Assembly: GCF_900109285.1 (NCBI RefSeq)
Contig: NZ_FNZQ01000004.1
Span: 186,001-250,000 of the forward strand
Direction: 5' to 3'
Origin: Jannaschia helgolandensis
GTDB taxonomy: Bacteria; Pseudomonadota; Alphaproteobacteria; Rhodobacterales; Rhodobacteraceae
DNA length: 64,000 nt
Position numbers and translations under genes: made by a program. Shown here piece by piece: positions 31,921-41,527 of the stretch. Below the pieces are notes generated by a model, which saw only the letters and a program-made list of their open reading frames with translations, searched no databases and was not told where the DNA came from. Each line of letters opens with the position of its first letter. The stretch's first letter is position 1.

Positions 31921-34107
31921 GTGCCTGCCACCGCCGCCATCAGTTCGACACGTTCAGAAACAGTCACCTTGTCTGCACCGACCATCCGGTGCGGCGGCTG
32001 CGTTGCCACGATTGAGCGCGCCCTTGCGGCGCTTCCGGATGTGGAGAGCGTGCGCGCCAATCTGACACTGCGACGGATCGTTGTGACGCCTGTGCCGAAC
32101 TCACCCGGTCTCATGGGGATTTTTGCCGAACTGGAAAGGATCGGCCATCCGGCGACACCGATCGACGCAGCCGATTTGTCCGTGGAAGCGGGTGATCGGA
32201 CCGGCCAGGCGCTGCTGCGTGCCGTCGCCGTGGCGGGGTTCGGTGCGATGAACGTCATGCTGATGTCTGTGGCAGTCTGGTCCGGTGCGACAGGCACTAC
32301 GCGGGAGACGTTCCATCTGATTTCCGCCCTGATCGCGGTTCCGATCGTGGCCTATGCGGGGCGCTTCTTCTTTGTCTCGGCCTGGGCCGCGCTGCGCCGC
32401 GGGGGCGTGAACATGGATGTTCCCATTGCACTGGCCATCGCGCTGGCAACGGGGCTGAGCCTTTACGAGACGGTCCGGGGTGGCGAACAGGTGTTCTTCG
32501 ACGCCGCCGTGACGCTGACATTCTTCCTCCTGATCGGTCGTTGGCTGGACCACAGGATGCGGGACAGAGCGCGCAGCGCGATGACGGGGCTCGTACGCCT
32601 CGCGGTGCGCGAAGCGGTGGAGATCACCCCCTCGGGCGGGCAGCGCACGATTGCGGTCGATGCAGTCGTTCCGGGCATGGTCCTGAGGATCGCGGCAGGC
32701 GAGCGTATTCCAGTCGATGTCCGCATCGTCTCTGGTGCTACCGATCTCGACCGGGCCCTGGTGACTGGCGAGTCCAGTCCCGTATCCGTGCGCACCGGCT
32801 GCGAGATCGAGGCCGGGGCATTGAACCTGACCGGTCCGATCGATGCGGTGGTCCTGCGCCCTGTCAGCGAAAGCTTTCTTGCGCAGATGATGGGAATGCT
32901 GGCCACGGCGGAGGAAGGTCGCGGACGGTATGTCCGGATCGCCGACCGCGCGGCGCGGCTGTATGCGCCGTTGATTCACCTGTTGGCGCTGGCGACATTC
33001 ATCGGCTGGATGGCCGTCACCGGCGATTGGCAGCAGGCCGCTTTCATCGCGATCAGCGTGCTTATCGTGACCTGTCCCTGCGCGCTGGCCCTTGCCGTGC
33101 CGGTCGCCCACGTGGTCGCCGCCGGACGATTGATGGCCGAGGGCATCCTGATGAAGGATGGCTCGGCGCTGGAGCGGCTGGCGAACATCGACCTCGTGGC
33201 GTGGGACAAGACTGGGACGCTAACGACCGGAGAACCGGCGATCAGGGTCCTGCCGAAGCTTGATGCCGCATCGCAAGTTGCAGTTGCGTCTTTGGCCGCG
33301 CGATCGGCGCATCCTGCGGCACGCGCGATCGCGTCGCGACTTGCCGTGCCCGGCACAGCGCCCGTGGATGTCGCGGAACGCCCCGGTTTCGGCGTCGAAG
33401 GTGTGATCGACGGGCGACGGGCGCGGCTGGGCCGGGAATCCTGGGTCGGCGAAATTGCGGCCGATGTGATGACAGGTGACGGGCCTGCCTTTGCCTTCGA
33501 AGGCGGCGAGATGCTGCGGTTTCCGCTGGATGAAAAACTGCGCGATGGTGCAGTGGATTCAGTGTCGGACCTTGCCCTGATGAACCTGCCGGGGGAAATC
33601 CTGTCCGGCGATGCGGCCCCGGCCGTGGCGCAGGTTCAGGGCCTTCTGGGTCTTCGCGGTGCACAGTCGGCAATGAGCCCCGCTGACAAGATTGCGTGGC
33701 TTGACGACCTGCGCGCGCAGGGCATCCGGGTGCTGATGGTGGGCGACGGTATGAACGATACGGCGGCGCTGGCCACCGCGCATGTGTCGATGTCACCGGC
33801 ATCGGCATCCGAGGCGGGCCGCGCTGCCGCCGACCTGGTGTTCCTGCGCGATGATCTGCGCGCCGTACCGCAGGCCGTCGGCGTTGCCCGCCGCACGGGC
33901 CACATCGTGCGGCAGAATTTCGGCCTGGCGATCCTCTACAACTGCATCGCCGTACCGCTTGCGGTCGCGGGTCTCGTCACGCCGCTGATCGCGGCCATCG
34001 CCATGTCGGCGTCGTCCATTGCGGTGGTAGCGAATTCGCTGCGCCTGAACCCACGTGCGGTCGCAAACGCTGTGCCGGATGCAATGTTTCGCGAAGTTCC
34101 GGCATGA
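31921..34107 (+). CDS. ccoI: Copper-transporting P1B-ATPase CcoI/FixI
   Basis: A 728-aa copper pump. The N-terminal metal-binding domain has Cys24-x2-Cys27 (TIRCGGCVATIE). Then come membrane segments, the actuator motif TGESSPV, the ion-binding CPC in segment 6 (VTCPCALALA), the phosphorylation site DKTGTLTTGE and the hinge GDGMNDTAAL. The GTG start lacks a good ribosome binding site and is the weakest part of the call. CcoI supplies copper for assembly of the cbb3 oxidase. Here it is the first gene of the operon, directly behind the FNR box, and overlaps ccoS by four bases. Confidence 0.9.
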   Translation: MPATAAISSTRSETVTLSAPTIRCGGCVATIERALAALPDVESVRANLTLRRIVVTPVPNSPGLMGIFAELERIGHPATPIDAADLSVEAGDRTGQALLRAVAVAGFGAMNVMLMSVAVWSGATGTTRETFHLISALIAVPIVAYAGRFFFVSAWAALRRGGVNMDVPIALAIALATGLSLYETVRGGEQVFFDAAVTLTFFLLIGRWLDHRMRDRARSAMTGLVRLAVREAVEITPSGGQRTIAVDAVVPGMVLRIAAGERIPVDVRIVSGATDLDRALVTGESSPVSVRTGCEIEAGALNLTGPIDAVVLRPVSESFLAQMMGMLATAEEGRGRYVRIADRAARLYAPLIHLLALATFIGWMAVTGDWQQAAFIAISVLIVTCPCALALAVPVAHVVAAGRLMAEGILMKDGSALERLANIDLVAWDKTGTLTTGEPAIRVLPKLDAASQVAVASLAARSAHPAARAIASRLAVPGTAPVDVAERPGFGVEGVIDGRRARLGRESWVGEIAADVMTGDGPAFAFEGGEMLRFPLDEKLRDGAVDSVSDLALMNLPGEILSGDAAPAVAQVQGLLGLRGAQSAMSPADKIAWLDDLRAQGIRVLMVGDGMNDTAALATAHVSMSPASASEAGRAAADLVFLRDDLRAVPQAVGVARRTGHIVRQNFGLAILYNCIAVPLAVAGLVTPLIAAIAMSASSIAVVANSLRLNPRAVANAVPDAMFREVPA

Positions 34108-34280
34108 CGATCCTCCACCTTCTGATCCCGATCACACTGCTGATGGGTGCCATCGGCCTCGGTGCCTTCTTCTGGAGCTTGCGTAGCAGTCAATACGACG
34201 ATCTCGCAGGCGACGCCGAGCGCATCCTGCATGACGATGGCGACACCCCGCTTCCCCCGAAAAAGGAGACCGCAAGATGA
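34104..34280 (+). CDS. ccoS: cbb3 oxidase maturation protein CcoS
   Basis: A 58-aa protein with one N-terminal transmembrane segment (LLIPITLLMGAIGLGAFFW) and the conserved SLRSSQYDDLAGDAERIL that follows it in CcoS proteins. CcoS is needed for cofactor insertion into cbb3 oxidase. Its start overlaps ccoI and its stop overlaps ccoN (ATGA). Confidence 0.9.
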   Translation: MTILHLLIPITLLMGAIGLGAFFWSLRSSQYDDLAGDAERILHDDGDTPLPPKKETAR

Positions 34281-35929
34281 TGAACCGCTTGACCACGGGT
34301 GAGCGACAGGCTGCGATGGTCCTGTCGGGCATGGTCGCTCTGGCAGGTTTCGCCATGGCCATAGTCGGCCGGGGCGATCCGATGGGAGTGCATGGCTGGA
34401 TCACGCTGATCTTTGCCGGGGTGCTGTTCTTCCTCGTGGGCAACGTACTCTATGGTCCCGAGCCGACTGAAGACCGCTCGGCAAGCTACTACGATGATCC
34501 CACCAAGGTCGGAATCCTTCTGTCTTTGTTCTGGGCGGTCGTGGGCATGGGCATGGGCGTCTGGGTCGCGGCGCAACTGGCCTGGCCAGAGCTGCGCTTC
34601 GATGCCGCCTGGTCGAGCTTCGGGCGCATCCGGCCCGTCCATACATCGGGCGTTATCTTCGGCTTCGGCGGCAACGCCCTTATCGCCACCTCGTTTCACA
34701 TCATGCAGCGTACCAGTCGCGCGCGATTGGCTGGCCATATCTCGCCCTGGTTCGTGCTGCTGGGTTTCAACCTGTTCTGCATCATTGCGGCGTCGGGCTA
34801 TCTGATGGGCGTCACACAGTCCAAGGAATACGCCGAACCGGAATGGTATGCCGACATCTGGCTGGTGATCGTCTGGGTCGTTTATTTCGTGCTATATATC
34901 CGCACGCTGGCGCGGCGGAACGAGCCGCATATCTATGTCGCCAACTGGTATTACCTGGCCTTCATCCTGGTTGTCGCGGTGCTGCACATCGTCAACAACC
35001 TTGCAGTTCCGGCGTCCTTCGGCGCGGCAAAGAGCTATTCCGCCTTCTCCGGTGTGCAGGATGCAATGACGCAATGGTGGTACGGCCATAACGCGGTGGC
35101 CTTTTTCCTGACCGCCGGTTTCCTCGGCATGCTCTACTACTTCCTGCCCAAGCGTGCCGAACGGCCAATCTATTCCTACCGCCTGTCGATCCTGTCTTTT
35201 TGGGGGATCGTGTTCTTCTATATCTGGGCGGGCTCGCACCATTTGCACTATACCGCGATTCCGCAATGGGTGCAGACGCTGGGAATGACCTTCTCGGTCA
35301 TGCTGCTGGTGCCGTCCTGGGCCAGCGCTGGCAACGCGCTGATGACGCTGAACGGTGCATGGCACAAGGTGCGCGACGACGCCACGCTACGCTTCATGAT
35401 GGTGGCGGCGGTGTTCTACGGCCTATCGACCTTCGAGGGATCGTTCATGGCGATCCGCCCGGTCAACTCGTTGTCGCATTATACCGACTGGACGGTGGGA
35501 CACGTGCATGCGGGGGCAATGGGCTGGGTCGCGCTGATCACCTTCGGGTCGATCTATGCAGTCGTGCCGGTGCTCTGGCGCAAGGAGACGATGTACAGCT
35601 GGAAGCTGGTCGAATGGCACTTCTGGCTCGCCCTGGCCGGAACCGTCATCTACGTTTTCGCCATGTGGAACAGCGGCATCACCCAGGGGCTGATGTGGCG
35701 CACCTATACCGAGAGCGGCTCGCTCGCCTATTCCTTCACCGATACACTTGTGGCGATGCATCCCTACTACATCGCGCGCATGATCGGCGGAGCCCTGTTC
35801 TTCGCGGGTGCCGTGATCGGAGCGTTTAACGTCGTGATGACGATCCGGAGTGCCGGTCATCAGGCACCGCAACTCGATTATCCAACCGGATCGGAGGCAA
35901 ACGAGCCTGCCGTCCCTGCGGCGGAGTAG
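34277..35929 (+). CDS. ccoN: cbb3-type cytochrome c oxidase catalytic subunit CcoN
   Basis: A 550-aa, 12-14-helix subunit I. It carries the haem b and copper B histidines in VHTSGVIFGFGGNAL, WWYGHNAVAFFLTAGFLG, SHHLHYTAIP and DWTVGHVHAGAMGWV. It reduces oxygen to water with high affinity. A stretch of about 45 extra N-terminal residues precedes YYDDPTKVGI, as in CcoN proteins of alphaproteobacteria. Either of two consecutive ATG codons (34277 or 34280) could start it. Confidence 0.95.
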   Translation: MMNRLTTGERQAAMVLSGMVALAGFAMAIVGRGDPMGVHGWITLIFAGVLFFLVGNVLYGPEPTEDRSASYYDDPTKVGILLSLFWAVVGMGMGVWVAAQLAWPELRFDAAWSSFGRIRPVHTSGVIFGFGGNALIATSFHIMQRTSRARLAGHISPWFVLLGFNLFCIIAASGYLMGVTQSKEYAEPEWYADIWLVIVWVVYFVLYIRTLARRNEPHIYVANWYYLAFILVVAVLHIVNNLAVPASFGAAKSYSAFSGVQDAMTQWWYGHNAVAFFLTAGFLGMLYYFLPKRAERPIYSYRLSILSFWGIVFFYIWAGSHHLHYTAIPQWVQTLGMTFSVMLLVPSWASAGNALMTLNGAWHKVRDDATLRFMMVAAVFYGLSTFEGSFMAIRPVNSLSHYTDWTVGHVHAGAMGWVALITFGSIYAVVPVLWRKETMYSWKLVEWHFWLALAGTVIYVFAMWNSGITQGLMWRTYTESGSLAYSFTDTLVAMHPYYIARMIGGALFFAGAVIGAFNVVMTIRSAGHQAPQLDYPTGSEANEPAVPAAE

Positions 35930-35933
35930 AACC

Positions 35934-36713
35934 ATGTTCAGGACACTTCTCAAACCCTTCACCCGCTTCTTCGAGTTTCACGCGAAGACCCATTACCGCG
36001 CCGAGCGGCATTCGATGGCCCTGAGCGTCGGGATCATCCTGGCTGCGGGCGTGGGCGGTTTCATTGAGATCGCGCCGCTCTTCACCATCGACGACACCGT
36101 GGAAGCCGACCCCGACATGCGGCTTTATACTCCGCTCGAACAGGCCGGGCGCGATATCTACATCCGCGAGGGCTGCTATGCCTGTCACAGCCAGATGATC
36201 CGCACGCTTCAGGACGATGTGGACCGCTACGGTCCCTACTCGCTTGCGGTCGAAAGCAAGTATGACCACCCGATGCTCTGGGGATCGAAGCGCACCGGTC
36301 CCGATCTTGCGCGCGTGGGCGAGAAGTATTCGGACGACTGGCAGGTGCGCCATCTGGTCGACCCTCGTGCTTTGGTGCCGGAATCAGTGATGCCGCAGTA
36401 TGCCTTCCTACTGGATACCGCGCTTGAAACCGACAGCCTGCCGGGTCGTCTTGCCGCCCTGCGGGCTGTGGGTGTGCCCTATACCGATGATCAGATTGGA
36501 AGCGCGGCCTCCGATGCGCTTGGTCAGGCCCTGCCCGACACCGAGCGCGCGGACGGTGTCCTCGACCGCTACGGAGACGAGACGAACGTGCGGATATTCG
36601 ACGGTCGCAGCGACCGTCTGACGGAGATGGATGCGCTGGTCGCCTACCTTCAAATTCTGGGCGGCCTGACCGATCTGCCGACCAAAACGCAACCGGCAAG
36701 AGGAGAGGAATGA
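35934..36713 (+). CDS. ccoO: cbb3 oxidase monohaem cytochrome c subunit CcoO
   Basis: A 259-aa protein with an N-terminal membrane anchor (about 30-50), then the haem c site CYACH followed by SQMIRTL, and the axial-methionine region VPESVMPQYAFL. The start ATG 35934 is four bases after the ccoN stop. It passes electrons from CcoP to CcoN. Confidence 0.93.
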   Translation: MFRTLLKPFTRFFEFHAKTHYRAERHSMALSVGIILAAGVGGFIEIAPLFTIDDTVEADPDMRLYTPLEQAGRDIYIREGCYACHSQMIRTLQDDVDRYGPYSLAVESKYDHPMLWGSKRTGPDLARVGEKYSDDWQVRHLVDPRALVPESVMPQYAFLLDTALETDSLPGRLAALRAVGVPYTDDQIGSAASDALGQALPDTERADGVLDRYGDETNVRIFDGRSDRLTEMDALVAYLQILGGLTDLPTKTQPARGEE

Positions 36714-36883
36714 TGGAACTGACCTATGAATGGACATCGGCGTTCGCCCAATCCTTTGGCCTGATCTACCTGATGGTCCTGTCGGTTGGAATCACCGTCT
36801 ATGCGTTCTGGCCGAGTCTGGGGAAACGCTTCGACAAGGCCGCCAAGAGCATTCTCGACGATGAGGACGGCCCATGTCAGTAA
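36713..36883 (+). CDS. ccoQ: cbb3 oxidase small subunit CcoQ
   Basis: A 56-aa single-span membrane protein (SFGLIYLMVLSVGITVYAFW) with a basic then acidic tail. Its ATG overlaps the ccoO stop by one base and its end overlaps ccoP by ten bases, so the order O-Q-P is fully coupled. CcoQ stabilises the oxidase. Confidence 0.9.
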   Translation: MELTYEWTSAFAQSFGLIYLMVLSVGITVYAFWPSLGKRFDKAAKSILDDEDGPCQ

Positions 36884-37752
36884 AGGAACGCGATCCGCTG
36901 AGCGGACACGAAACGACCGGCCACGAATGGAACGGTATCACCGAATTGAACACGCGCGTGCCACGGGCGGTCTGGTTCTTTATTGCCGTGACCCATATCT
37001 GGGCTCTGGTCTATTGGGTGCTGATGCCAGCGTGGCCACTTGTCACGACATATACCAAGGGCCTTCTGGGCTACGACGATCGGGAGCGGATCAAACAGCA
37101 AGTGCTCACGGCCGATGCCGAACAAGCAGAGTGGACGCGGGCGCTCGCCACACTTCCGGCAGAGGAAATCCGCCAGGATGCCGTCCTGATGGCTCGGGTC
37201 GAACAGACCGCGCCAGCCCTGTACGGCGACAGCTGTGCCGCATGTCACGGATCAGATGCTGCTGGCGGGCCGGGCTTCCCGAGCCTTGTGGACGGTGCAT
37301 GGCTTTGGGGAGGAGACGCAGGGACGATCATGGAAACCCTGCGCGTCGGGATCAACGCACCTCATCCCGAAAGCCGCTGGGCGCAGATGCTGGCCTTCGG
37401 TGAGACCGGCATCCTGACCCGACCGCAAATTCGGACCGTCGTGGACTACGTCCAGTCCCTTTCGGGGCTCGATACGGAAGCTGCCCCGGACCGGTTGGCC
37501 GAGGGCGAGACGATCTTCGCCGAAAACTGCGCAAGTTGTCACGGCGAGAACGCCAAGGGCATACAGGAACTTGGCGCACCCAATCTCACCGATGATTTCT
37601 GGATTTACGGTGGGGACGATGCGTCGATGTTCACGACGATCAACCTCGGCCGCCAAGGTTGGATGCCTGCGTGGGAAGACCGACTGACGGTCGCCGAGCG
37701 CATGGCACTTACGCTCTACATCCAGGATCTTGGCGCGGAGCAAGGCGAATGA
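36874..37752 (+). CDS. ccoP: cbb3 oxidase dihaem cytochrome c subunit CcoP
   Basis: A 292-aa membrane-anchored protein: the N-terminal block with ETTGHEWNGITELN and PRAVWFFIAVTHIWALVYW, two cytochrome c domains with haem sites CAACH and CASCH, and distal Met regions. It takes electrons from bc1 or soluble cytochrome c. Its stop overlaps the next small gene (ATGA). Confidence 0.94.
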   Translation: MSVKERDPLSGHETTGHEWNGITELNTRVPRAVWFFIAVTHIWALVYWVLMPAWPLVTTYTKGLLGYDDRERIKQQVLTADAEQAEWTRALATLPAEEIRQDAVLMARVEQTAPALYGDSCAACHGSDAAGGPGFPSLVDGAWLWGGDAGTIMETLRVGINAPHPESRWAQMLAFGETGILTRPQIRTVVDYVQSLSGLDTEAAPDRLAEGETIFAENCASCHGENAKGIQELGAPNLTDDFWIYGGDDASMFTTINLGRQGWMPAWEDRLTVAERMALTLYIQDLGAEQGE

Positions 37753-37919
37753 CCCGCCCGCGCCTTTTCGCCGTCAGCTCGGCCGGTCTGCTGGTCGCGG
37801 GATTTGTCGCGGCCAATGCCCACCTTGTCATCGTTGCCATCGGGTCCCAGCCCGATTGCCTCCTCGAAGTCTCACAAGAAAAAGGCGCCGCTCCTCGTGC
37901 GGCGAAACCGTCATGCTGA
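37749..37919 (+). CDS. Small membrane protein after ccoP, 56 aa
   Basis: A 56-aa protein with one transmembrane segment (about 8-32: SSAGLLVAGFVAANAHLVIV) and two Cys in the tail (37 and 56). It overlaps ccoP by four bases and the DUF2189 gene by seven, so it is part of the oxidase operon. Family not recognised; possibly an accessory of oxidase assembly. Confidence 0.6.
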   Translation: MTRPRLFAVSSAGLLVAGFVAANAHLVIVAIGSQPDCLLEVSQEKGAAPRAAKPSC

Positions 37920-38797
37920 GCGACCGCACTGATCCGCCCCCGCCCGACAATTCCCATGCTGGGGGCATCATCCCCAAGGTGGTTCCGCCCTTGCCGCGCG
38001 AAAACCTGCGCGCACGCAACCTGCCGTGGCGTACGGCCTTTACATGGCTTCGGGCAGGATGGTCAGATTTGTGGACAAATCCGGTGTCCAGCTTGCTCTA
38101 CGGTGCGGGCGTTTTTGCCGGCTCGCTTCTTGTGGTTCTGGTGCTGTTCCAGTTTCGCTATGAATACGCGCTCTTTCCCGCGCTTGCGGGTTTCATGGTC
38201 CTCGGCCCGCTGATTGCGAACGGTCTTTATGAAAAAAGCCGTCGTCTGGAGACGGGCGAGAGAACCGACCTGGCCGGGATGATCTTTGTAAAACCGCGCT
38301 CCGGCTATCAGGCGTTGTTCATGGGCGTCATGCTGCTGGGGCTTTTCCTGCTTTGGCTCAGGGCCGCCGTGCTGATCTACGCACTCTTCTTCGGCATGGT
38401 TCCCTTTCCAGGCACGGATGAGCTGATCCCGATGCTGTTCCTGACCCCGACCGGCTGGGCGCTGCTTCTGACGGGGAGTGCGGTCGGGGCGCTTTTCGCG
38501 GCCTTCGCCTTCGCGATCAGCGTCTTCGCCGTGCCCATGCTGCTGAACGAGCGGACGGACGCTCTGTCGGCCATGGGCATTTCCATGGCGATGGTATGGG
38601 CCAACCTTCCGGTCATGCTGGTTTGGGGTGCGATCGTGATGGTCCTTTTCGCCCTTTCGGTCGCGACGGCCTTTATCGGACTGGTCATCGTCTTTCCGAT
38701 GCTGGGACACGCCACATGGCACGCCTACCGCGTCATCCGTCCCGATGATCGGCAAGAGGGTGACACCGAGCGCATGTTCATCCGTCCGGCGGAATGA
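37913..38797 (+). CDS. DUF2189 family integral membrane protein
   Basis: A 294-aa protein with five to six transmembrane segments and the family stretch LRAGWSDLWTNPVSSLLYG near residue 45. The ATG at 37913 inside the end of the previous gene is used; the frame is open further upstream. DUF2189 genes are often found near cbb3 or cytochrome genes in Rhodobacterales, but function is unknown. Confidence 0.8.
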   Translation: MLSDRTDPPPPDNSHAGGIIPKVVPPLPRENLRARNLPWRTAFTWLRAGWSDLWTNPVSSLLYGAGVFAGSLLVVLVLFQFRYEYALFPALAGFMVLGPLIANGLYEKSRRLETGERTDLAGMIFVKPRSGYQALFMGVMLLGLFLLWLRAAVLIYALFFGMVPFPGTDELIPMLFLTPTGWALLLTGSAVGALFAAFAFAISVFAVPMLLNERTDALSAMGISMAMVWANLPVMLVWGAIVMVLFALSVATAFIGLVIVFPMLGHATWHAYRVIRPDDRQEGDTERMFIRPAE

Positions 38798-38833
38798 CCG
38801 CGAAGATCGCGCCCTTTCCCGGTATTTGGTCCC

Positions 38834-39120
38834 CGGTTTGATGGTGCGATCCATTTGACGGAATGGAAAGAAGCCCTATGGGACACGTTCGTCATGGCAG
38901 CGCCACGACCTCGCAGGCCGTCAGCGCTGCAATACAGCGATCGCAAGCTTCGATCGCGGCGCTGAGCCGGGATCTGGGCATCAACCCCAAGACGGTCGCG
39001 AATTGGCGGAAACGGACGACTGTCGAGGATATGAAGACGGGACCGAGCGACCCACGCTCGACGGTTTTGAGTGAGGCGGAGGAGCAATGGGTGTCGCCTT
39101 CGGCGTCCTACGCTGGGTGA
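38834..39120 (+). pseudogene. IS481-family transposase remnant, left end (copy A)
   Basis: The first 65-75 residues of an IS481-type transposase are recognisable (GHVRHGSATTSQAVSAAI, then SRDLGINPKTVANWRKR and VEDMKTGP). The frame then runs out. The 45 bases before it also occur at 52276 and, inverted, at 60957. The catalytic DDE core is absent. The remaining 200 bases up to 39324 hold nothing I can identify. Confidence 0.75.
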
Positions 39121-39324
39121 AGAAGGGAGGCGTTCGGCCAATCCGCGCAACCCGTCAAAGCATCTCTGACATCGACTTCTTCAACAGTATCCGGACAAAG
39201 TTGTGGTCTGAGAAGATGTTTGCAAGGTCTGCGCTCGGCCCAAAACGGGCGTTGTCAGTCAACGCGATTGACGCATTGAGCGTCAGCAATCCTGCCACGG
39301 ACCGGAAAGCTCATATGGTCCGCA

Positions 39325-40434
39325 TCAGAGATCATTCATTCGACCGGGATCCAACAAAGACGTCTTCCCGATCTGCGCGAGGGTTATACTCGCCTCGCTT
39401 TTCAGAATGTCCCACAGAGTAGCCAAACCTTCTTCGCCCGCAGCCGCGATGGCGAATTGCAGTATCCGGCCGAGGAACGTGAATTCTGCGCCTTGATGAT
39501 AAGCCTTCACGACATCTTCGCCACTGCGCAGACCCGTATCATAGAACAGCGGGACGTCATCGCCGACAGCGGATCTGATCTCGGCGAGAGCCGTGATCGG
39601 CGGCGGGGCGCTGTCGAGTTGCCGCGACCCGTGGCTGGACACCTGAATAGCATCGACACCCGCCGCACGCAGAGCAACCGCGTCGTCCACATCCATCACG
39701 CCTTTGACGACCAGCTTGCCCGGCCACATCTCTCGCAGACGACGCAGCGTGGCCCAATCGGCCTTGGCGCGGCTTTCGGCGCGATCGAATTCATAGCCGG
39801 GCCGATCGAAGTTCGCCATTTCCGGGCGCCCATTGAAAAGCGTCGACAAGGACCAGCGCGGGTGAAGTGCGAAATCGACGAATTGCCTCGGCCCGATGCG
39901 GAACGGCATGGTGAAGCCATGGCGAAGCTCACGCGGGCGGCGCCCGACTTCGGGCACGTCGACGGTCAGGACGATGGTTTCGTATCCGGCGGCCCTGGCG
40001 CGTTCGACCAGTTTGAACGTCCCTGACCCATCGCCGCTGAAATACAGCTGAAACCATGCATTGCCTTCGGATGCCTCGATCAACGGCTCCATCGCGGTCG
40101 ATGCGACGGTCGAGACGACAAGTGGCACATTTTCCCGCGCGGCAAGACGTGCCAGCATCATGTCTGCGCCCGGTGCGGACAAGTTGCACATGCCCATGGG
40201 GCTGATGCCGAACGGCGCCTTGGCGGTCTTCCCGAACAGCGGAACGGCCAGTGACCGATTGCTTACGTCGCGCAGGATGCGGGGCCGCAGGTCCAGCGCG
40301 TCGAAGGCCGCACGGTTGCGCGCGGCCCCCGTTTCCCGACCCGCAGATCCATCGATGTAGTCGAACACCATCCATGGCAAACGGCGGCGCGCGAGGCGCC
40401 GCGCGTCCGCGCTGGAGTGGATGCCAGTTGCCAA
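39325..40434 (-). CDS. FMN-dependent alpha-hydroxy-acid dehydrogenase (LldD/glycolate-oxidase family)
   Basis: A 369-aa TIM-barrel flavoenzyme: FDYIDGSAGRETGAARNRAA at the N-terminus, FGISPMGMCNLSAPGAD for FMN binding, the substrate/FMN Lys in KLVVKGVMDVDDA, the active-site SSHGSRQLD and DTGLRSGEDVVKA. Such enzymes oxidise L-2-hydroxy acids to 2-oxo acids. It is the last gene of the sulfonate operon, four bases after comE, whose substrate is sulfopyruvate. I infer that it oxidises sulfolactate to sulfopyruvate in place of SlcC/SlcD; lactate or glycolate remain possible substrates. Confidence 0.85.
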   Translation of the reverse strand: MATGIHSSADARRLARRRLPWMVFDYIDGSAGRETGAARNRAAFDALDLRPRILRDVSNRSLAVPLFGKTAKAPFGISPMGMCNLSAPGADMMLARLAARENVPLVVSTVASTAMEPLIEASEGNAWFQLYFSGDGSGTFKLVERARAAGYETIVLTVDVPEVGRRPRELRHGFTMPFRIGPRQFVDFALHPRWSLSTLFNGRPEMANFDRPGYEFDRAESRAKADWATLRRLREMWPGKLVVKGVMDVDDAVALRAAGVDAIQVSSHGSRQLDSAPPPITALAEIRSAVGDDVPLFYDTGLRSGEDVVKAYHQGAEFTFLGRILQFAIAAAGEEGLATLWDILKSEASITLAQIGKTSLLDPGRMNDL

Positions 40435-40438
40435 GACG

Positions 40439-40993
40439 TCAGCCCGCCACGGCCTTCATGAACCGGTCGCGGATGACGACCGGGTCCATCGTTATCACCG
40501 GCAGCTTGATGTTGCCGCTGTCGCATTTGCAGACGATGACGGTCTGCTTTTTCCCGTCGATGGCCGCCTGCAACACGGGACCGAGATCCTTGTCCTGCAC
40601 TTCAACCACATTGTCGCAACCACAGGCTTTGGCCACCGCCGTCAACGAGGTCTTCTTGCCCGCATAGGTCGGCTGGTCGCCGGTCGAGCCATAGGAACCG
40701 TTGTCGATGATCAAGAGAATGAAGTTGTCGGCGACGTTGTTGGCGATCGTCGGCAGCGTGCCCAGATTTGTCAGGACCGAACCGTCGCCGTCGATCGAAA
40801 TGACGGTCTTGTCCTGGGCCAAGGCCAGCCCCAGACCGATCGAGGACGACAGTCCCATCGTGCCGAGCATGTAAAAATTGGTGGGCTGGTCGTCGATCAT
40901 ATGCAGCTCTTGGCTGGGCAGACCGATGTTGCAGACGACAAGCTCGTCGCGAAGAATTGGCGCGATTTCGCGCAGGATTTCAGAACGGATCAT
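40439..40993 (-). CDS. comE: Sulfopyruvate decarboxylase beta subunit
   Basis: A 184-aa ThDP-binding subunit. The ThDP motif is GDGSVLTNLGTLPTIANNVA and the preceding GTMGLSSSIGLGLALAQDK is typical of the family. The ATG at 40993 overlaps the comD stop (ATGA), which rules out the longer frame. With ComD it converts sulfopyruvate to sulfoacetaldehyde and CO2. No Xsc gene for the next step is in the window. Confidence 0.9.
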   Translation of the reverse strand: MIRSEILREIAPILRDELVVCNIGLPSQELHMIDDQPTNFYMLGTMGLSSSIGLGLALAQDKTVISIDGDGSVLTNLGTLPTIANNVADNFILLIIDNGSYGSTGDQPTYAGKKTSLTAVAKACGCDNVVEVQDKDLGPVLQAAIDGKKQTVIVCKCDSGNIKLPVITMDPVVIRDRFMKAVAG

Positions 40994-41496
40994 TGGTCTC
41001 CGTAGCCTCCCCAGAAGTTGGCGTCGGTCAGGATCGCCACCGGTTTGTTGCACATGAATGTGTATTTCAGGATCATATCCAGCTCGGACGCGTCAGACTG
41101 CTTATGGAAGTGGTAGGTCGGGATATTCATCTGGGCCAGCAGCGCCTTGGTATGCACTGCCATCTCCACCTGACAGGCGACCGGTTCGCGCAGTTCTCCA
41201 CGGTAGGAGATCAGCATCGGAAGCGGCATCCGGTAGTACTGGATCAGCGTTGCCAGCGTGTTGATCGTCACGCCGATGGCGGTGTTCTGCATGATTATGG
41301 CGGGACGTTTGCCCCCCATCCATGCGCCTGCACACAGGCCCATGCCCTCGTCCTCCTTGTTGGACGGGATGTGGAAGATTTCGGCGCGCGCTTCGACTTC
41401 CTCGATTACGCCGGCAAGCTGCTTGCATGGAACGGTGGTGATGAACGAAACGTCATTCGCCACCAGATCGTCCACGATTTTCTTATCAATACTCAA
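40990..41496 (-). CDS. comD: Sulfopyruvate decarboxylase alpha subunit
   Basis: A 168-aa subunit with the pyrimidine-binding part of a ThDP enzyme (HIPSNKEDEGMGLCAGAWMG, then MQNTAIGVTINTLATLIQYY). The start is TTG at 41496 because AAAGGAG lies six bases upstream and the protein then has the family length; the upstream frame is open but unrelated. Forms a complex with ComE. Confidence 0.9.
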   Translation of the reverse strand: MSIDKKIVDDLVANDVSFITTVPCKQLAGVIEEVEARAEIFHIPSNKEDEGMGLCAGAWMGGKRPAIIMQNTAIGVTINTLATLIQYYRMPLPMLISYRGELREPVACQVEMAVHTKALLAQMNIPTYHFHKQSDASELDMILKYTFMCNKPVAILTDANFWGGYGDQ

Positions 41497-41527
41497 GGGG
41501 CGCTCCTTTACGTGGGTTTGGAAAATA

